Shown piece by piece: positions 54,563 to 63,339 of a stretch of 64,000 nt of DNA. The stretch lies in assembly GCF_014843825.1 (NCBI RefSeq), contig NZ_JHQR01000216.1, forward strand, positions 34,373 through 98,372, in the 5' to 3' direction. The translations under genes were made by a program, and so were the position numbers. Source of the DNA: Mesorhizobium silamurunense. GTDB taxonomy: Bacteria; Pseudomonadota; Alphaproteobacteria; Rhizobiales; Rhizobiaceae. Positions within the stretch are counted from its first letter, which is position 1, and each line of letters begins with the position of its first letter. The notes below the pieces were generated by a model, which had not been told where the DNA came from, searched no databases, and saw nothing but the letters and a program-made list of their open reading frames with translations.

Positions 54563-55411
54563 ATGAAAAAGTCCTATCTGCTTACCCTGCAATGCAAGAA
54601 CCGGCCGGGCATCGTCGCCGGCGTTGCCAGCCGTTTGGCCGCGCATGGCGGCAACATCACCGCGGCCCAGCAATTCGACGACCCCGAGACGGACCGGTTC
54701 TTCATGAGGGTGGCGTTCGATTTGCCTTCACCCCTGGACGATCTCGCCGGCCGCTTCTCCGAAGAAGTCAAGCGCTTCGGCCTGCAATGGACCTTGCGGC
54801 CCCAGAACCTGCCACGCAAGGTTCTGCTGCTTGTCTCGAAGTTCGACCATTGCCTGGTTGACCTGCTCTACCGCCAACGGCTGGGCGAGTTGCCCATGCA
54901 GGTTGTCGCCATCGTCTCCAACCATCCGCGAGACGCCCTGAACCTCTCCCCCGACGATACCATTCCCTTCCATCAGTTCCCGATCACCCATGAGACGAAG
55001 GCCGCCCAGGAAGCGCAAATCAAGCGCGTGATCGAGGATAGCGGGGCCGAGCTCATCGTTCTCGCCCGCTACATGCAGATCCTGTCTGACGACTTCTCAG
55101 CGTACCTCTCTGGTCGCTGCATCAACATCCACCATTCCTTCCTGCCGGGATTCAAGGGCGCCAAGCCCTATCATCAGGCGCACGAGCGTGGCGTGAAGAT
55201 GATCGGAGCAACGGCGCATTACGTCACCGAAGACTTGGACGAGGGCCCGATCATCGCCCAGGACGTCGAGCATGTGACCCATGCCGACACTCCCGATGAC
55301 CTTGTTCGCAAGGGCCGGGACATCGAACGCCGCGTATTGGCCCGCGCGGTCGCCTTCCACCTTCAAGACCGGGTCTTGCTGAACGGACGCAAGACCGTCG
55401 TCTTCGCCTAA
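54563..55411 (+). CDS. purU: Formyltetrahydrofolate deformylase
   Basis: 282 residues from the ATG at 54563 (MKKSYLLTLQCKNRPG). An N-terminal ACT domain (residues 1-80) is followed by the formyl-transferase-like catalytic domain with NIHHSFLPGFKG (Asn/His) and the Asp in YVTEDLDEGPIIAQ. It releases formate and THF from 10-formyl-THF. In this operon it would close a loop that dissipates methyl groups taken from methoxy-aromatics. Confidence 0.92.
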   Translation: MKKSYLLTLQCKNRPGIVAGVASRLAAHGGNITAAQQFDDPETDRFFMRVAFDLPSPLDDLAGRFSEEVKRFGLQWTLRPQNLPRKVLLLVSKFDHCLVDLLYRQRLGELPMQVVAIVSNHPRDALNLSPDDTIPFHQFPITHETKAAQEAQIKRVIEDSGAELIVLARYMQILSDDFSAYLSGRCINIHHSFLPGFKGAKPYHQAHERGVKMIGATAHYVTEDLDEGPIIAQDVEHVTHADTPDDLVRKGRDIERRVLARAVAFHLQDRVLLNGRKTVVFA

Positions 55412-55427
55412 CACTGGAGCCACACGC

Positions 55428-56324
55428 GTGGAAAAGATCATACGTCTCGAGAACATCCGCCCCTCCTCCATCGACGCCTCGATCGAGATGGCGCCAAGCC
55501 AGGTGATCGACTCCCCTGACTTGCCGGGCCTGTTGCCGCCGGGGGTCCGGATCTACATCACCGACATTGGCCTGGCGGACACGCCGACGCTGGCCAAAGC
55601 TGCCCGACGCGTCAGGGACCTTGGCTACACAGCCGTTCCCCATATAGCCGCCCGTCGGCTGACAACGCGCGAGACGCTGGAGGCGCGGCTGAAGGCCCTC
55701 GCGGAGGAAGCCGGCGTTCGCGATGTGCTTATCATCGGCGGGGACGTAGCAGCGCCAGCGGGCTCGTTTTCCTCTTCCATTGACGTGCTTGCTACCGGTT
55801 TCGTCGACAAGTACGGCATCACCGAGGTCGGCATGGCCGGCCATCCGGAAGTCAGTCGCGACTTTGGCGAGGAGGCGGCGATTGCAGCACTTCGCATGAA
55901 GAGCGCCTGGGCCGAGCGCAGCGGAGCAAGGATGCGCATCGTCACCCAATTTGGCTTCGATGCGGACAAATTCATCGCCTGGGCAGACGGGCTCGCAGCT
56001 TTCGGATTGGACCTGCCCGTCCACCTTGGGGTTGCCGGTCCGGCCAAGATCACGACCTTGCTGAAATATGCGGCGTTGTGCGGCGTCGGCAACTCGCTGA
56101 ATTTTCTGAAAAAGCGCAGCGGTTCACTTGCCGCGCTTGCCACCAGCCACTCGCCGGAGAGCTTCGTCGGCCCGATCGAAGACCATTTGCGGGCAAAGCC
56201 GGGTTCGGCGATTGCGCAGCTCCATGTCTTTCCGTTCGGCGGCATCAAGAATACGGCCAGATGGCTCTACGAGCGCGGCTCGTGGCAAAGCGCCGATGCC
56301 GACGACCGCTCATCGATAGCTTGA
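55428..56324 (+). CDS. Methylenetetrahydrofolate reductase-like protein (MetF family)
   Basis: 298 residues from a GTG at 55428 with a GGAG ahead. The barrel fold is indicated by SIEMAPSQ, VPHIAARRLT, VLIIGGD and VGMAGHPE. MetF interconverts 5-methyl- and 5,10-methylene-THF using flavin; here it would oxidise the methyl-THF produced by the demethylase. It is diverged from the biosynthetic MetF and comes third in the O-demethylase operon. Confidence 0.85.
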   Translation: MEKIIRLENIRPSSIDASIEMAPSQVIDSPDLPGLLPPGVRIYITDIGLADTPTLAKAARRVRDLGYTAVPHIAARRLTTRETLEARLKALAEEAGVRDVLIIGGDVAAPAGSFSSSIDVLATGFVDKYGITEVGMAGHPEVSRDFGEEAAIAALRMKSAWAERSGARMRIVTQFGFDADKFIAWADGLAAFGLDLPVHLGVAGPAKITTLLKYAALCGVGNSLNFLKKRSGSLAALATSHSPESFVGPIEDHLRAKPGSAIAQLHVFPFGGIKNTARWLYERGSWQSADADDRSSIA

Positions 56325-56359
56325 GCTCGTAGCCCGCCTCTGAAGAGCCGTGCCCGCTT

Positions 56360-56388
56360 CATGGCGCGCCGACCAGCGGCGCGCCATG
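56360..56388. terminator. GC-rich hairpin between convergent operons
   Basis: CATGGCGCGCC pairs with GGCGCGCCATG over 11 bp around a 7-nt loop, between the metF-like gene (ends 56324) and the convergent yceI-like gene (ends 56534). No T-run on either side; bidirectional termination is likely from position. Confidence 0.55.
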
Positions 56389-56533
56389 GTCGCCTCGTGC
56401 CGCTGCGCGGGCGAGCGTCGCGGCGCGAGAGCCTGATAGAAGGTGCCGCCTACCGGCGCTGCCCGGCTGTAGCCAGCGGGCATCCGTGCGGACGTCCGTG
56501 GGCGGCTTGCAGGCCAAACCGGGAGCATAGCCA

Positions 56534-57127
56534 TCAGCTGCGGCCGCGCCCCTCCGTTTCAATGCGCAGCGTGACTTCATCCCCGATCAGGGGAATGTTG
56601 GCTGTCATGCCGAAGTCGCTGCGATTCAACTTCGTGGTCGCGCTGAAGCCGGCTTCAAGGCTGCCGTCCCAAGGGTTCTTGCCCTGGCCGTTGAAGGTCA
56701 CATCGAGCGTCACCGGCTTGGTCACACCAGCGATGGTGAGATCGCCCGTGATGGAGCCCTGCTTGTCGCCTGACTTGGTAAATTTGGTGCCGACGAAGGT
56801 GATCTCCGGAAACTCGGTGGCATTGAACCAGTCGGCGCCCTGGATGTCGCCATCGCGCTGGGAATTGTTGGTGGAAATACTGGACACCTTGACCTTTGCC
56901 TGCAGTTTGCTGGCTTCCGGCGCATCCTTGTCGAAGGTGAACTCTCCGGAGAATTCTCTGGCAACGCCGATGACGTTTGAGAATCCCAGGTGATTGATAA
57001 AGAACACGATGCCTGAATGCACCGGATCTATATCAAAGGTGATCGGTTGCGCTCTGGCCGCTCCCAGGCCGATCGGTGCCGATGCGAGCGCCGCAGCGAG
57101 CAACGCTGTTTTAAGTTTGTAGTTCAT
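56534..57127 (-). CDS. YceI-family periplasmic lipocalin-like protein
   Basis: 197 residues from the ATG at 57127. A signal peptide ends near GAARA; the mature part has YceI segments (FDIDPVHSGIVFFINHLGFS, ITGDLTIAGVTKPVTLDVTF, LNRSDFGM). YceI proteins bind isoprenoid/quinone-like or hydrophobic ligands in the periplasm. Second gene after a polytopic membrane protein, behind operator E. Confidence 0.88.
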   Translation of the reverse strand: MNYKLKTALLAAALASAPIGLGAARAQPITFDIDPVHSGIVFFINHLGFSNVIGVAREFSGEFTFDKDAPEASKLQAKVKVSSISTNNSQRDGDIQGADWFNATEFPEITFVGTKFTKSGDKQGSITGDLTIAGVTKPVTLDVTFNGQGKNPWDGSLEAGFSATTKLNRSDFGMTANIPLIGDEVTLRIETEGRGRS

Positions 57128-57168
57128 GTTCCGTCCTCCATTGTTGATACGCGGGTTGAAGAGCTCAT

Positions 57169-57996
57169 TCACATCGGAAGGCTGAAACCGTTGCGCGACA
57201 GCGTGACTGCGACCGCGGCGACGGCCGGTACCAGGCAGAGTCCCGCGAACACCAACGTGGCGACAGCCCGGTTGGACTTTCCGAGATGGTCGAGGATTCC
57301 GCGACAGATCGAAGGGACCAGGAAAACCAGGGAGAGCATCGCGAGAGCGAGAAGGTCGATCTTGCGGGTGATCAGCGCGACGGTTTGCGCCACCGCGATC
57401 ATGCCCCCGGCCCCGCCAATCAAGGACCCCCATCCGAAGCGGTAGTTGGGCCTGAGCAGGTGCCAAAACACGACACCGGCAATCGCAAAGGCAACGCCGA
57501 GGGACAATTGCAGGCTGGAAGACGAAGCCCCCAAGAAGGCAATTGGAGCAAAACCGGCACTGGCCACCGCGAGCATTACGGCTGGGCGCAGATTTGATCC
57601 CTCATCGGGAAACTGCGCCTCGCGATACAACGCGTAGAGAACTGCCGCTCCCGCCAGAGCGGCGACCACCAGGTCGAATGGCTGTGCCAGGACTATCTTG
57701 TCGCCGATGTAGGCGGCTGATGCGAGCGGCATTGCCGCCAGCAGCAACAGCCCAAGCGCGCGGCTGCCTGCCCATTCCGCTGCCAAGCCCAGAACGGATC
57801 CTACTGCCGCGATGTAGAACACCTTGTTGACGGCGCCGACCGGCGGGAAGGATGGAAGCCGATTGTAGGTCAGCCAGTAAGACAGGAAGAAGCCGAGCGG
57901 GATCAGCGGATCGTACCAGCGTCGGTCGACGCGCGCCCAGCGCATCAAGGCGGTCAGGCCGAAGAGCACAACGCCGCAAATCGCAGTCGCCAGCAT
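57169..57996 (-). CDS. Polytopic membrane protein of unknown function
   Basis: About 275 residues from the ATG at 57996 (MLATAICGVVLFG); a start at 58032 is also open. Eight or nine hydrophobic segments alternate with short loops. No transport or enzyme family is recognised. It is co-directional with yceI (41-bp gap). Its promoter region has operator E of the TetR set, so it probably belongs to the aromatic regulon. Confidence 0.7.
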   Translation of the reverse strand: MLATAICGVVLFGLTALMRWARVDRRWYDPLIPLGFFLSYWLTYNRLPSFPPVGAVNKVFYIAAVGSVLGLAAEWAGSRALGLLLLAAMPLASAAYIGDKIVLAQPFDLVVAALAGAAVLYALYREAQFPDEGSNLRPAVMLAVASAGFAPIAFLGASSSSLQLSLGVAFAIAGVVFWHLLRPNYRFGWGSLIGGAGGMIAVAQTVALITRKIDLLALAMLSLVFLVPSICRGILDHLGKSNRAVATLVFAGLCLVPAVAAVAVTLSRNGFSLPM

Positions 57997-58151
57997 GACC
58001 GCTTCCTGCGGCGATCGGGCAACGCCGATCACGTCGAGACACCACTGACTTCGACAAAATACCGGGCGCCGGCAGTCATTGCGGCCCCTTCTGGCAGGAT
58101 GAAGTCACACCGTCCTCCCCGGTCTGAGTTCTCCGTAATCGGTTCCTTCTG

Positions 58152-58187
58152 GATACCGATTAGATTTCAAATACCAAAACGTATCTG
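58152..58187. promoter_or_regulatory. TetR-regulon operator E (membrane protein / yceI operon)
   Basis: GATAC at 58152, then AAATAC-CAAAAC-GTATCTG at 58169-58187: the same half-sites and 6-nt spacing as the other operators, about 170 bp upstream of the leftward gene and about 100 bp left of operator D. Confidence 0.62.
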
Positions 58188-58260
58188 GTGTGCTTTGTCA
58201 ATCCGCAAACCGGCCGCTCGCCGCCGCCTCGAATTGTGACGGCAGGGACGGCGAAGTTAG

Positions 58261-58300
58261 TTGACATACGTATCAGACTTCAAATACTGTTTGGTATCTT
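58261..58300 (+). promoter_or_regulatory. TetR-regulon promoter/operator D (ABC importer operon)
   Basis: -35 TTGACA (58261-58266), 17-bp spacer, ATACTG, with operator AAATAC-TGTTTG-GTATCTT (58282-58300). The whole block closely matches promoter A. Confidence 0.72.
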
Positions 58301-58349
58301 AAAGTGGAGAGGCCGCTAAACCGGCCGCGTCCACGACGCGCTGGGAGGA

Positions 58350-59147
58350 GTGCGGGCTGTGCAAGAACACATCGGCGCCTATCTGCCCGTGCTCGCGGCG
58401 AACGGCGTATCGGTCCGCTTCGGAGGCGTGCAGGCGCTCGACAACGTCTCGCTCGACGTTGGCGACGGAGAGATTTGCGGCTTGATCGGCCCCAACGGCG
58501 CAGGCAAGACCACCTTCCTGAATGCAATCACCTGTTTGACCCGTCCTCAGCGCGGCTCCATCCAGCTGTCGGGCCGAACCATCTCCGACGCGGCCGTACG
58601 CGACATTATTGGCCTCGGGATCGCGCGGACGTTTCAAAACGTCGGCGTCTACGGCTCGCTGAGCGTCCTCGAAAACGTAATGCTCGGCGCGCACCACAAG
58701 ATGGGCGGAAAGTTCGTGCGTGCTCTTCTCAACCCCGTCGGCGCATGGGCCGAAGAGAAGGCCGTCCGCCGGCAAGCCGAAGCAATTCTCGAAGAGCTGG
58801 GAATGTCAGCCTTGTCGGCTGCGCGCGCGGACTCCCTGCCCTATCCCTTGCAAAAGCGGATGGAGATAGCGCGCGCCCTCGCGGCCGAACCCAGGCTCCT
58901 GCTGCTCGACGAGCCGGCGGGCGGACTGACCCATGGCGAGGTCAGCGAATTCGGCAAGCTCATCACTACGATCCGGCATAGCCGCAAACTTTCGATCCTC
59001 CTGATAGAGCATCACATGGGCCTGGTTATGAGCCTTTGCGACCGGATTCATGTGTTCCACCTCGGTCGAAATCTCGCATCCGGGCGCCCCAAGGAAATCA
59101 GAACCAACGAAGCTGTTATTGCCGCCTACCTCGGGAGGAGCGAGTGA
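58350..59147 (+). CDS. Branched-chain-type ABC ATPase (LivG family)
   Basis: 265 residues from a GTG at 58350 (a second GTG is 9 nt on). Walker A GPNGAGKTT and Walker B LLLLDEPAGGL are intact; the signature region reads LPYPLQKRMEIARAL, the degenerate form common in LivG. First gene of the operon under promoter D. Confidence 0.9.
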   Translation: MRAVQEHIGAYLPVLAANGVSVRFGGVQALDNVSLDVGDGEICGLIGPNGAGKTTFLNAITCLTRPQRGSIQLSGRTISDAAVRDIIGLGIARTFQNVGVYGSLSVLENVMLGAHHKMGGKFVRALLNPVGAWAEEKAVRRQAEAILEELGMSALSAARADSLPYPLQKRMEIARALAAEPRLLLLDEPAGGLTHGEVSEFGKLITTIRHSRKLSILLIEHHMGLVMSLCDRIHVFHLGRNLASGRPKEIRTNEAVIAAYLGRSE

Positions 59148-59854
59148 CGCTTCTCGATATCCGAAATCTCTCGGCCGGATACGGCAAGGTGCGCGCGCTT
59201 TTTGACTGCACGCTCGGCATCGGGGAAAACGAGTTCGTCGTCCTGCTCGGCGCCAATGGAGCGGGAAAAACCACCCTGCTGCGCGCCCTTTCGGGCACGA
59301 TCCGCTCGTCCGGCGAGATTGCCTATGGGGGAAGCGATCTGCAAAAGATGGCGCCGGAACGGCGCCTGCAATGCGGAATAGCGCAGATCCCTCAGGGCAG
59401 AGGCACTTTCACCGAATTCACAGTCGACGAAAACCTGACGCTGGGCGCCACGATTGTCTCCGACAGTCGCCGGGTCCGACGGGACAAGGAGCGGTGGTAC
59501 GACCGCTTCCCACGGCTGCGCGAACGACGCTCCCAACTGGCCGGCAACCTCAGCGGTGGCGAGCAACAGATGCTCGCGGTGGCACGGGCTCTGATGTCCC
59601 GGCCGAAGCTGCTGCTGTGTGACGAGCCGTCCCTGGGCCTCGCGCCTGTCATCACGCGCGAAATATTCGCGATCTTCAAGGAACTGCGCGACACCGATGG
59701 AATGACGCTCCTGGTGGTGGAGCAAAATGCCGACTTGTCCCTCAAGTTTGCCGACCGCGCCTATGTCATCGAGGCCGGGCATATCGTGTCTGAAGGCTCA
59801 GCCAGCGCGATACTTGCTGATGAGCACATCCAAAAATCTTACCTCGGGGACTAG
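59144..59854 (+). CDS. Branched-chain-type ABC ATPase (LivF family)
   Basis: 236 residues from a GTG at 59144 that overlaps the previous stop (GTGA) and follows GGGAGGAG. Walker A GANGAGKTT, signature LSGGEQQ and Walker B LLLCDEPSLGL are intact. Confidence 0.9.
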   Translation: MTLLDIRNLSAGYGKVRALFDCTLGIGENEFVVLLGANGAGKTTLLRALSGTIRSSGEIAYGGSDLQKMAPERRLQCGIAQIPQGRGTFTEFTVDENLTLGATIVSDSRRVRRDKERWYDRFPRLRERRSQLAGNLSGGEQQMLAVARALMSRPKLLLCDEPSLGLAPVITREIFAIFKELRDTDGMTLLVVEQNADLSLKFADRAYVIEAGHIVSEGSASAILADEHIQKSYLGD

Positions 59855-60143
59855 TGTGACGGCGCTACACCAACTTATTGTGTGCGGCATTGCTCCAAGC
59901 GGCACCTATGCCGTGCTGATCGTTGCCCTCGTGCTGATCTCACGCTCCGCAAAACACGCGCCGACAGACCAGCTCGCTCAAGCATCTTTCATCGACATTC
60001 ACGACACGGCCGGACTGCCGTTCCTGATCGTCGTCCCCTCCACCAAACCGTCATTATCCGCCAAGACCGGTTCGGCCAAAGCCCTCGGTGCCAGGGCGCA
60101 GAGGTCAGAGGCCCCGGCCTTGCAGTTGGGGGGCTGGGCTTGA
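59855..60143 (+). CDS. Short open frame between LivF and LivH, LivH-like at its start
   Basis: A GTG directly after the LivF stop opens a 95-codon frame. Its first 32 residues (VTALHQLIVCGIAPSGTYAVLIVALVLI) look like the first membrane segment of a LivH permease. The rest is unrelated and ends in a TGA overlapping the real LivH start. It is either a truncated permease duplicate or a small protein that couples translation. Confidence 0.4.
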
Positions 60144-61021
60144 CGCTTTTTGTGCAAATCATCGTCAGCGGCCTCGCCACCGGCGCCATCTATTCGGCCC
60201 TTGCGCTTGCGCTGGTTTTGATCTTTCGCGCCACCAACGTCGTCAATTTCGGTCAAGGCGAAATGGCGACCTTCTCCGCATACTTCACGTGGCAGCTTTG
60301 CCTGTGGGGTCTGCCCTTATGGCTTTCCATCGCGATCGGCCTGGCCTGTTCCTTTTTGCTGGGAGTCTTGACGTTTCGGCTTTTTATCCGCCCGCTCCTG
60401 GCGGCGCCTGTCGAGGCGACCGTGGTCGTCACGCTCGGCATGTTCGTGCTCTTCCAGGCGATGGTGACCTGGCTGTGGGGCGCCGAACAGAAGCCGTTCC
60501 CCAGCCTGTTTCCCGAAGGCAGCTTCAGCCTTGGTGACGTGCGGATCCTGGCGTCGTCGGCTGGAACCCTGCTGATGCTCATTGTCCTGGCTGCGGTCAT
60601 CGGATGCCTCTTCGCCTTCACGAGGCTGGGGCTCTCCATGCGGGCCGCGGCTTTCGATCGCGTCCGCAGCGTTCTGGTCGGCGTCAATGTCGAGCGCATG
60701 CTCATGCTCGGCTGGGGTTTCGCCGCGGTGATCGGGACGGTCGCGGCCGTGCTTGTCGCGCCCCGGCTGTTTCTGAGCCCGACCATGATGACCCCGATAC
60801 TCTTTTACGGCCTCGCCGCGGCAACCGTGGGGGGCTGGGACAGTCCGCTCGGCGCGGTGGCCGGAGGCCTGCTTGTGGGCGTCAGCGAGAGCCTTGGCGC
60901 CAACTATGTCGGCTTTCTCGGGGCAGACATGCGCATCGCGGTTCCGATCGTCCTTACCCTCTTCGTCCTGCTGGTTAAGCCCGTCGGTCTGTTCGGCTCG
61001 CAGAAGGTCACGAAGCTATGA
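60140..61021 (+). CDS. Branched-chain-type ABC permease (LivH family)
   Basis: 293 residues if initiated at the TTG at 60140, which overlaps the preceding stop; a GTG at 60152 is the alternative. It has LivH segments: GAIYSALALALVLIFRATNVVNFGQGEMA and the loop AFDRVRSVLVGVN (first cited in two parts of the membrane start). Stop overlaps LivM by ATGA. Confidence 0.85.
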   Translation: MTLFVQIIVSGLATGAIYSALALALVLIFRATNVVNFGQGEMATFSAYFTWQLCLWGLPLWLSIAIGLACSFLLGVLTFRLFIRPLLAAPVEATVVVTLGMFVLFQAMVTWLWGAEQKPFPSLFPEGSFSLGDVRILASSAGTLLMLIVLAAVIGCLFAFTRLGLSMRAAAFDRVRSVLVGVNVERMLMLGWGFAAVIGTVAAVLVAPRLFLSPTMMTPILFYGLAAATVGGWDSPLGAVAGGLLVGVSESLGANYVGFLGADMRIAVPIVLTLFVLLVKPVGLFGSQKVTKL

Positions 61022-62004
61022 GGAACAGCGTTGTGCGCACGGCCGCGACAATCGTCGGTTTTCTACTGGTTGCCGCGCTTCTGCCGGTCTGCCTGTCGGG
61101 CTTTCAGTTGCAACAGGTGAGCATCGCGATCTCCTACGCCATCGCCATCCTGGGGCTTAACCTGCTTATGGGTTTTGCCGGACAGATCTGCCTCGCTCAA
61201 GGAACGCTGTTCGGCATCGGCGCCTACGTCACCGCCATTTTGAATGCGACCTACGGCGTCCACCCACTGGCGACCCTGCCGGCAGCAGCCGCCGTCACCG
61301 CGCTGGCCGGCCTCGTTGTCGGCCTTCCGGCCTTGCGCTTGCAGGGACTGCAGCTCGCCATCATCACGTTTGGTGTCGCTGCTGCGTTTCCGCAACTTCT
61401 GTTGAAGCTCGGCACCTGGACGGGCGGCGTCTCCGGCTTGCCGATCGACTCCCTGGAGCCGCCCGCGTTCCTGGCCGATTACTCCGAGCTTTGGCTCTAC
61501 CTGGTGTCGCTGGGATGCGCCTGCGTCGCGGCGATGATCGTGCGCCTCGTTCTCTTCGGCGATGTCGGCCGCGCGCTGCGCGCCCAACGCGACAGTTCCC
61601 AAATCGCCGAGGCCCTCGGCGTCAACCTGACGAAGACCAAGCTCTGGGCGTTCGCCATCAGCTCGGCGCTCGCCGGACTTGCCGGCGGCGTTTTCGCCAT
61701 CCTCAACGGCTTCATCAGTCCGCAGTCCTTTCTCGCTCCACTTTCGATCACGATCGTGATCGGGAGCATCGTCGGCGGCTCGACGAGCATTGTCGGCGCA
61801 TTCGTCGGCGGGCTGTTCATAACTTTTGTCCCGACATGGACGTCCAACATCAATCTCGCACTCGGCAACGTCATCTACGCGCTGGCACTGATCGGCATCA
61901 TGCTTTTGGCGCGCGGTGGAGTGGCAGGCCTGGTGGATAGACTCACCGCTGCGTTGACGACGCGGTCGAACCCCAACGGCAAAGCCGGACAATCGGCAAA
62001 CTAG
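61018..62004 (+). CDS. Branched-chain-type ABC permease (LivM family)
   Basis: 328 residues, about nine hydrophobic segments, LivM motif LNLLMGFAGQICLAQGTLF with GIGAY after it, and the loop ALRAQRDSSQIAEALGVN. Confidence 0.9.
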   Translation: MRNSVVRTAATIVGFLLVAALLPVCLSGFQLQQVSIAISYAIAILGLNLLMGFAGQICLAQGTLFGIGAYVTAILNATYGVHPLATLPAAAAVTALAGLVVGLPALRLQGLQLAIITFGVAAAFPQLLLKLGTWTGGVSGLPIDSLEPPAFLADYSELWLYLVSLGCACVAAMIVRLVLFGDVGRALRAQRDSSQIAEALGVNLTKTKLWAFAISSALAGLAGGVFAILNGFISPQSFLAPLSITIVIGSIVGGSTSIVGAFVGGLFITFVPTWTSNINLALGNVIYALALIGIMLLARGGVAGLVDRLTAALTTRSNPNGKAGQSAN

Positions 62005-62014
62005 GGAGGAAGTT

Positions 62015-63247
62015 ATGAGACCAAGTCTTCGCATGCCCAAAATGCTTCTAACGGCAGCTGTGTTTGCACTGGCCGTCGGCGCCGCCTCGGCGAGAGCGGA
62101 CCAGACACCAGGCATCACCGACAGCACCGTCAAGATCGGCATCACCGGTCCACTCACCGGGCCGGTTGCCGTCGTCGGCGCGGTCGCAGAAGGCATCCGC
62201 GCCCGCGTCGAGGCGGCCAATGCCATGGGTGGCGTCAAGATGTCCGATGGCAAGACACGCAAGATCGAGCTGGTGATCAAGGACGACATGCTCGATCCGC
62301 AGCGCACGCTCGCCAACGTGCGCGAGATGGTCGAGCAGGATAAAGTCTTCGCCCTTGTCGGCACGGCTGCCACGCCGAACAATGTCGCCATCGGGCGCTA
62401 TATCGAGCAGCGGAAAGTTCCGAATGTCTTCATGTATTCGGGCGTCCATAAGCTGAACGCGCCGCATGAGGAGATCGGGTTCGTCCCGGCGTTCTCGACC
62501 GAGGCGACGTCCTTTGCCACCTATCTCAAGGACAACAAGCCCGGGGCTAAGGTCGCGATCCTCTACCTCAACACCGAGACTGGCGAGACCTTCATGAAGG
62601 CCTTCGACAAGGCCATCGAAGGCTCCGGCGTTAAGGTCGTCGATCGGCAGCCCGTGACCTCGCAGGATCCGACCGTGGAAACGCAGCTCACCGCACTCAA
62701 GGCCTCGGGTGCCGATACGCTGGTTATCATCGCCGCGCCACAGCAGGGTGGCGAAGCGATCCGCTTCCAGGCCGAAAGCGGCTGGAAGCCGTTGACGCTC
62801 GTCACCAATCTTTCCTCGGCCTATCCGATCCTGCAGGCGGTGGGACTGGACAACGCCAAGGGCATCATTACCTCAAACTTCCTGAAACCAATCGTCAGCC
62901 CGGAAAAGACCGGTGATGCCGGCATCGACGAGTATCTGACCGACATCGCCGCGGCCAAGGTCAACTTCGTCTTCGCCAACACGATCGGACAGGTCGGCTA
63001 TGCGACCGGTGATGCCCTCGTGAAGGCGCTTGAAGAGATGAAGAAGCCGACCCGTGCTGCGCTCCTGGAGGCCGTCTTCAACATCCAGAAGTGGGACAAT
63101 CCGCTGCTGCTGGATGGGATCAAGCTGAACACCAAAGCCGGCTCCGACGTCTTCCCGATCGAAGCCCTGCAGCTCTACCAGTTCGACGGCCAGAAATATG
63201 TTCCGGTTGGGAAGCTTCTGGATTTCGAGGGCAAGACCGAAGAGTAA
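62015..63247 (+). CDS. ABC transporter periplasmic binding protein (type I, aromatic/amino acid)
   Basis: 410 residues after a GGGAGG. Signal peptide ends near ASARA; the mature fold begins ITDSTVKIGITGPLTGPVAV. Last gene of the importer operon. Relatives bind aromatic carboxylates (for example benzoate- or p-hydroxycinnamate-type) as well as amino acids; the shared operator with ligJ/ligK makes an aromatic acid likely. Confidence 0.9.
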   Translation: MRPSLRMPKMLLTAAVFALAVGAASARADQTPGITDSTVKIGITGPLTGPVAVVGAVAEGIRARVEAANAMGGVKMSDGKTRKIELVIKDDMLDPQRTLANVREMVEQDKVFALVGTAATPNNVAIGRYIEQRKVPNVFMYSGVHKLNAPHEEIGFVPAFSTEATSFATYLKDNKPGAKVAILYLNTETGETFMKAFDKAIEGSGVKVVDRQPVTSQDPTVETQLTALKASGADTLVIIAAPQQGGEAIRFQAESGWKPLTLVTNLSSAYPILQAVGLDNAKGIITSNFLKPIVSPEKTGDAGIDEYLTDIAAAKVNFVFANTIGQVGYATGDALVKALEEMKKPTRAALLEAVFNIQKWDNPLLLDGIKLNTKAGSDVFPIEALQLYQFDGQKYVPVGKLLDFEGKTEE

Positions 63248-63339
63248 ACAACCGACCGGAATAGGATAGGTATGAACGCAGCTTCACATATTGGCGGGAA
63301 GGCTCGGCAGCAGAGCGTCTTGCGGACGATCCCGAGGCG

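Noticed and set aside
61063..62391. A 442-codon minus-strand frame over livM
   Set aside because: Shadow of a hydrophobic permease gene; the product is Arg/Asp-rich without a recognisable domain.
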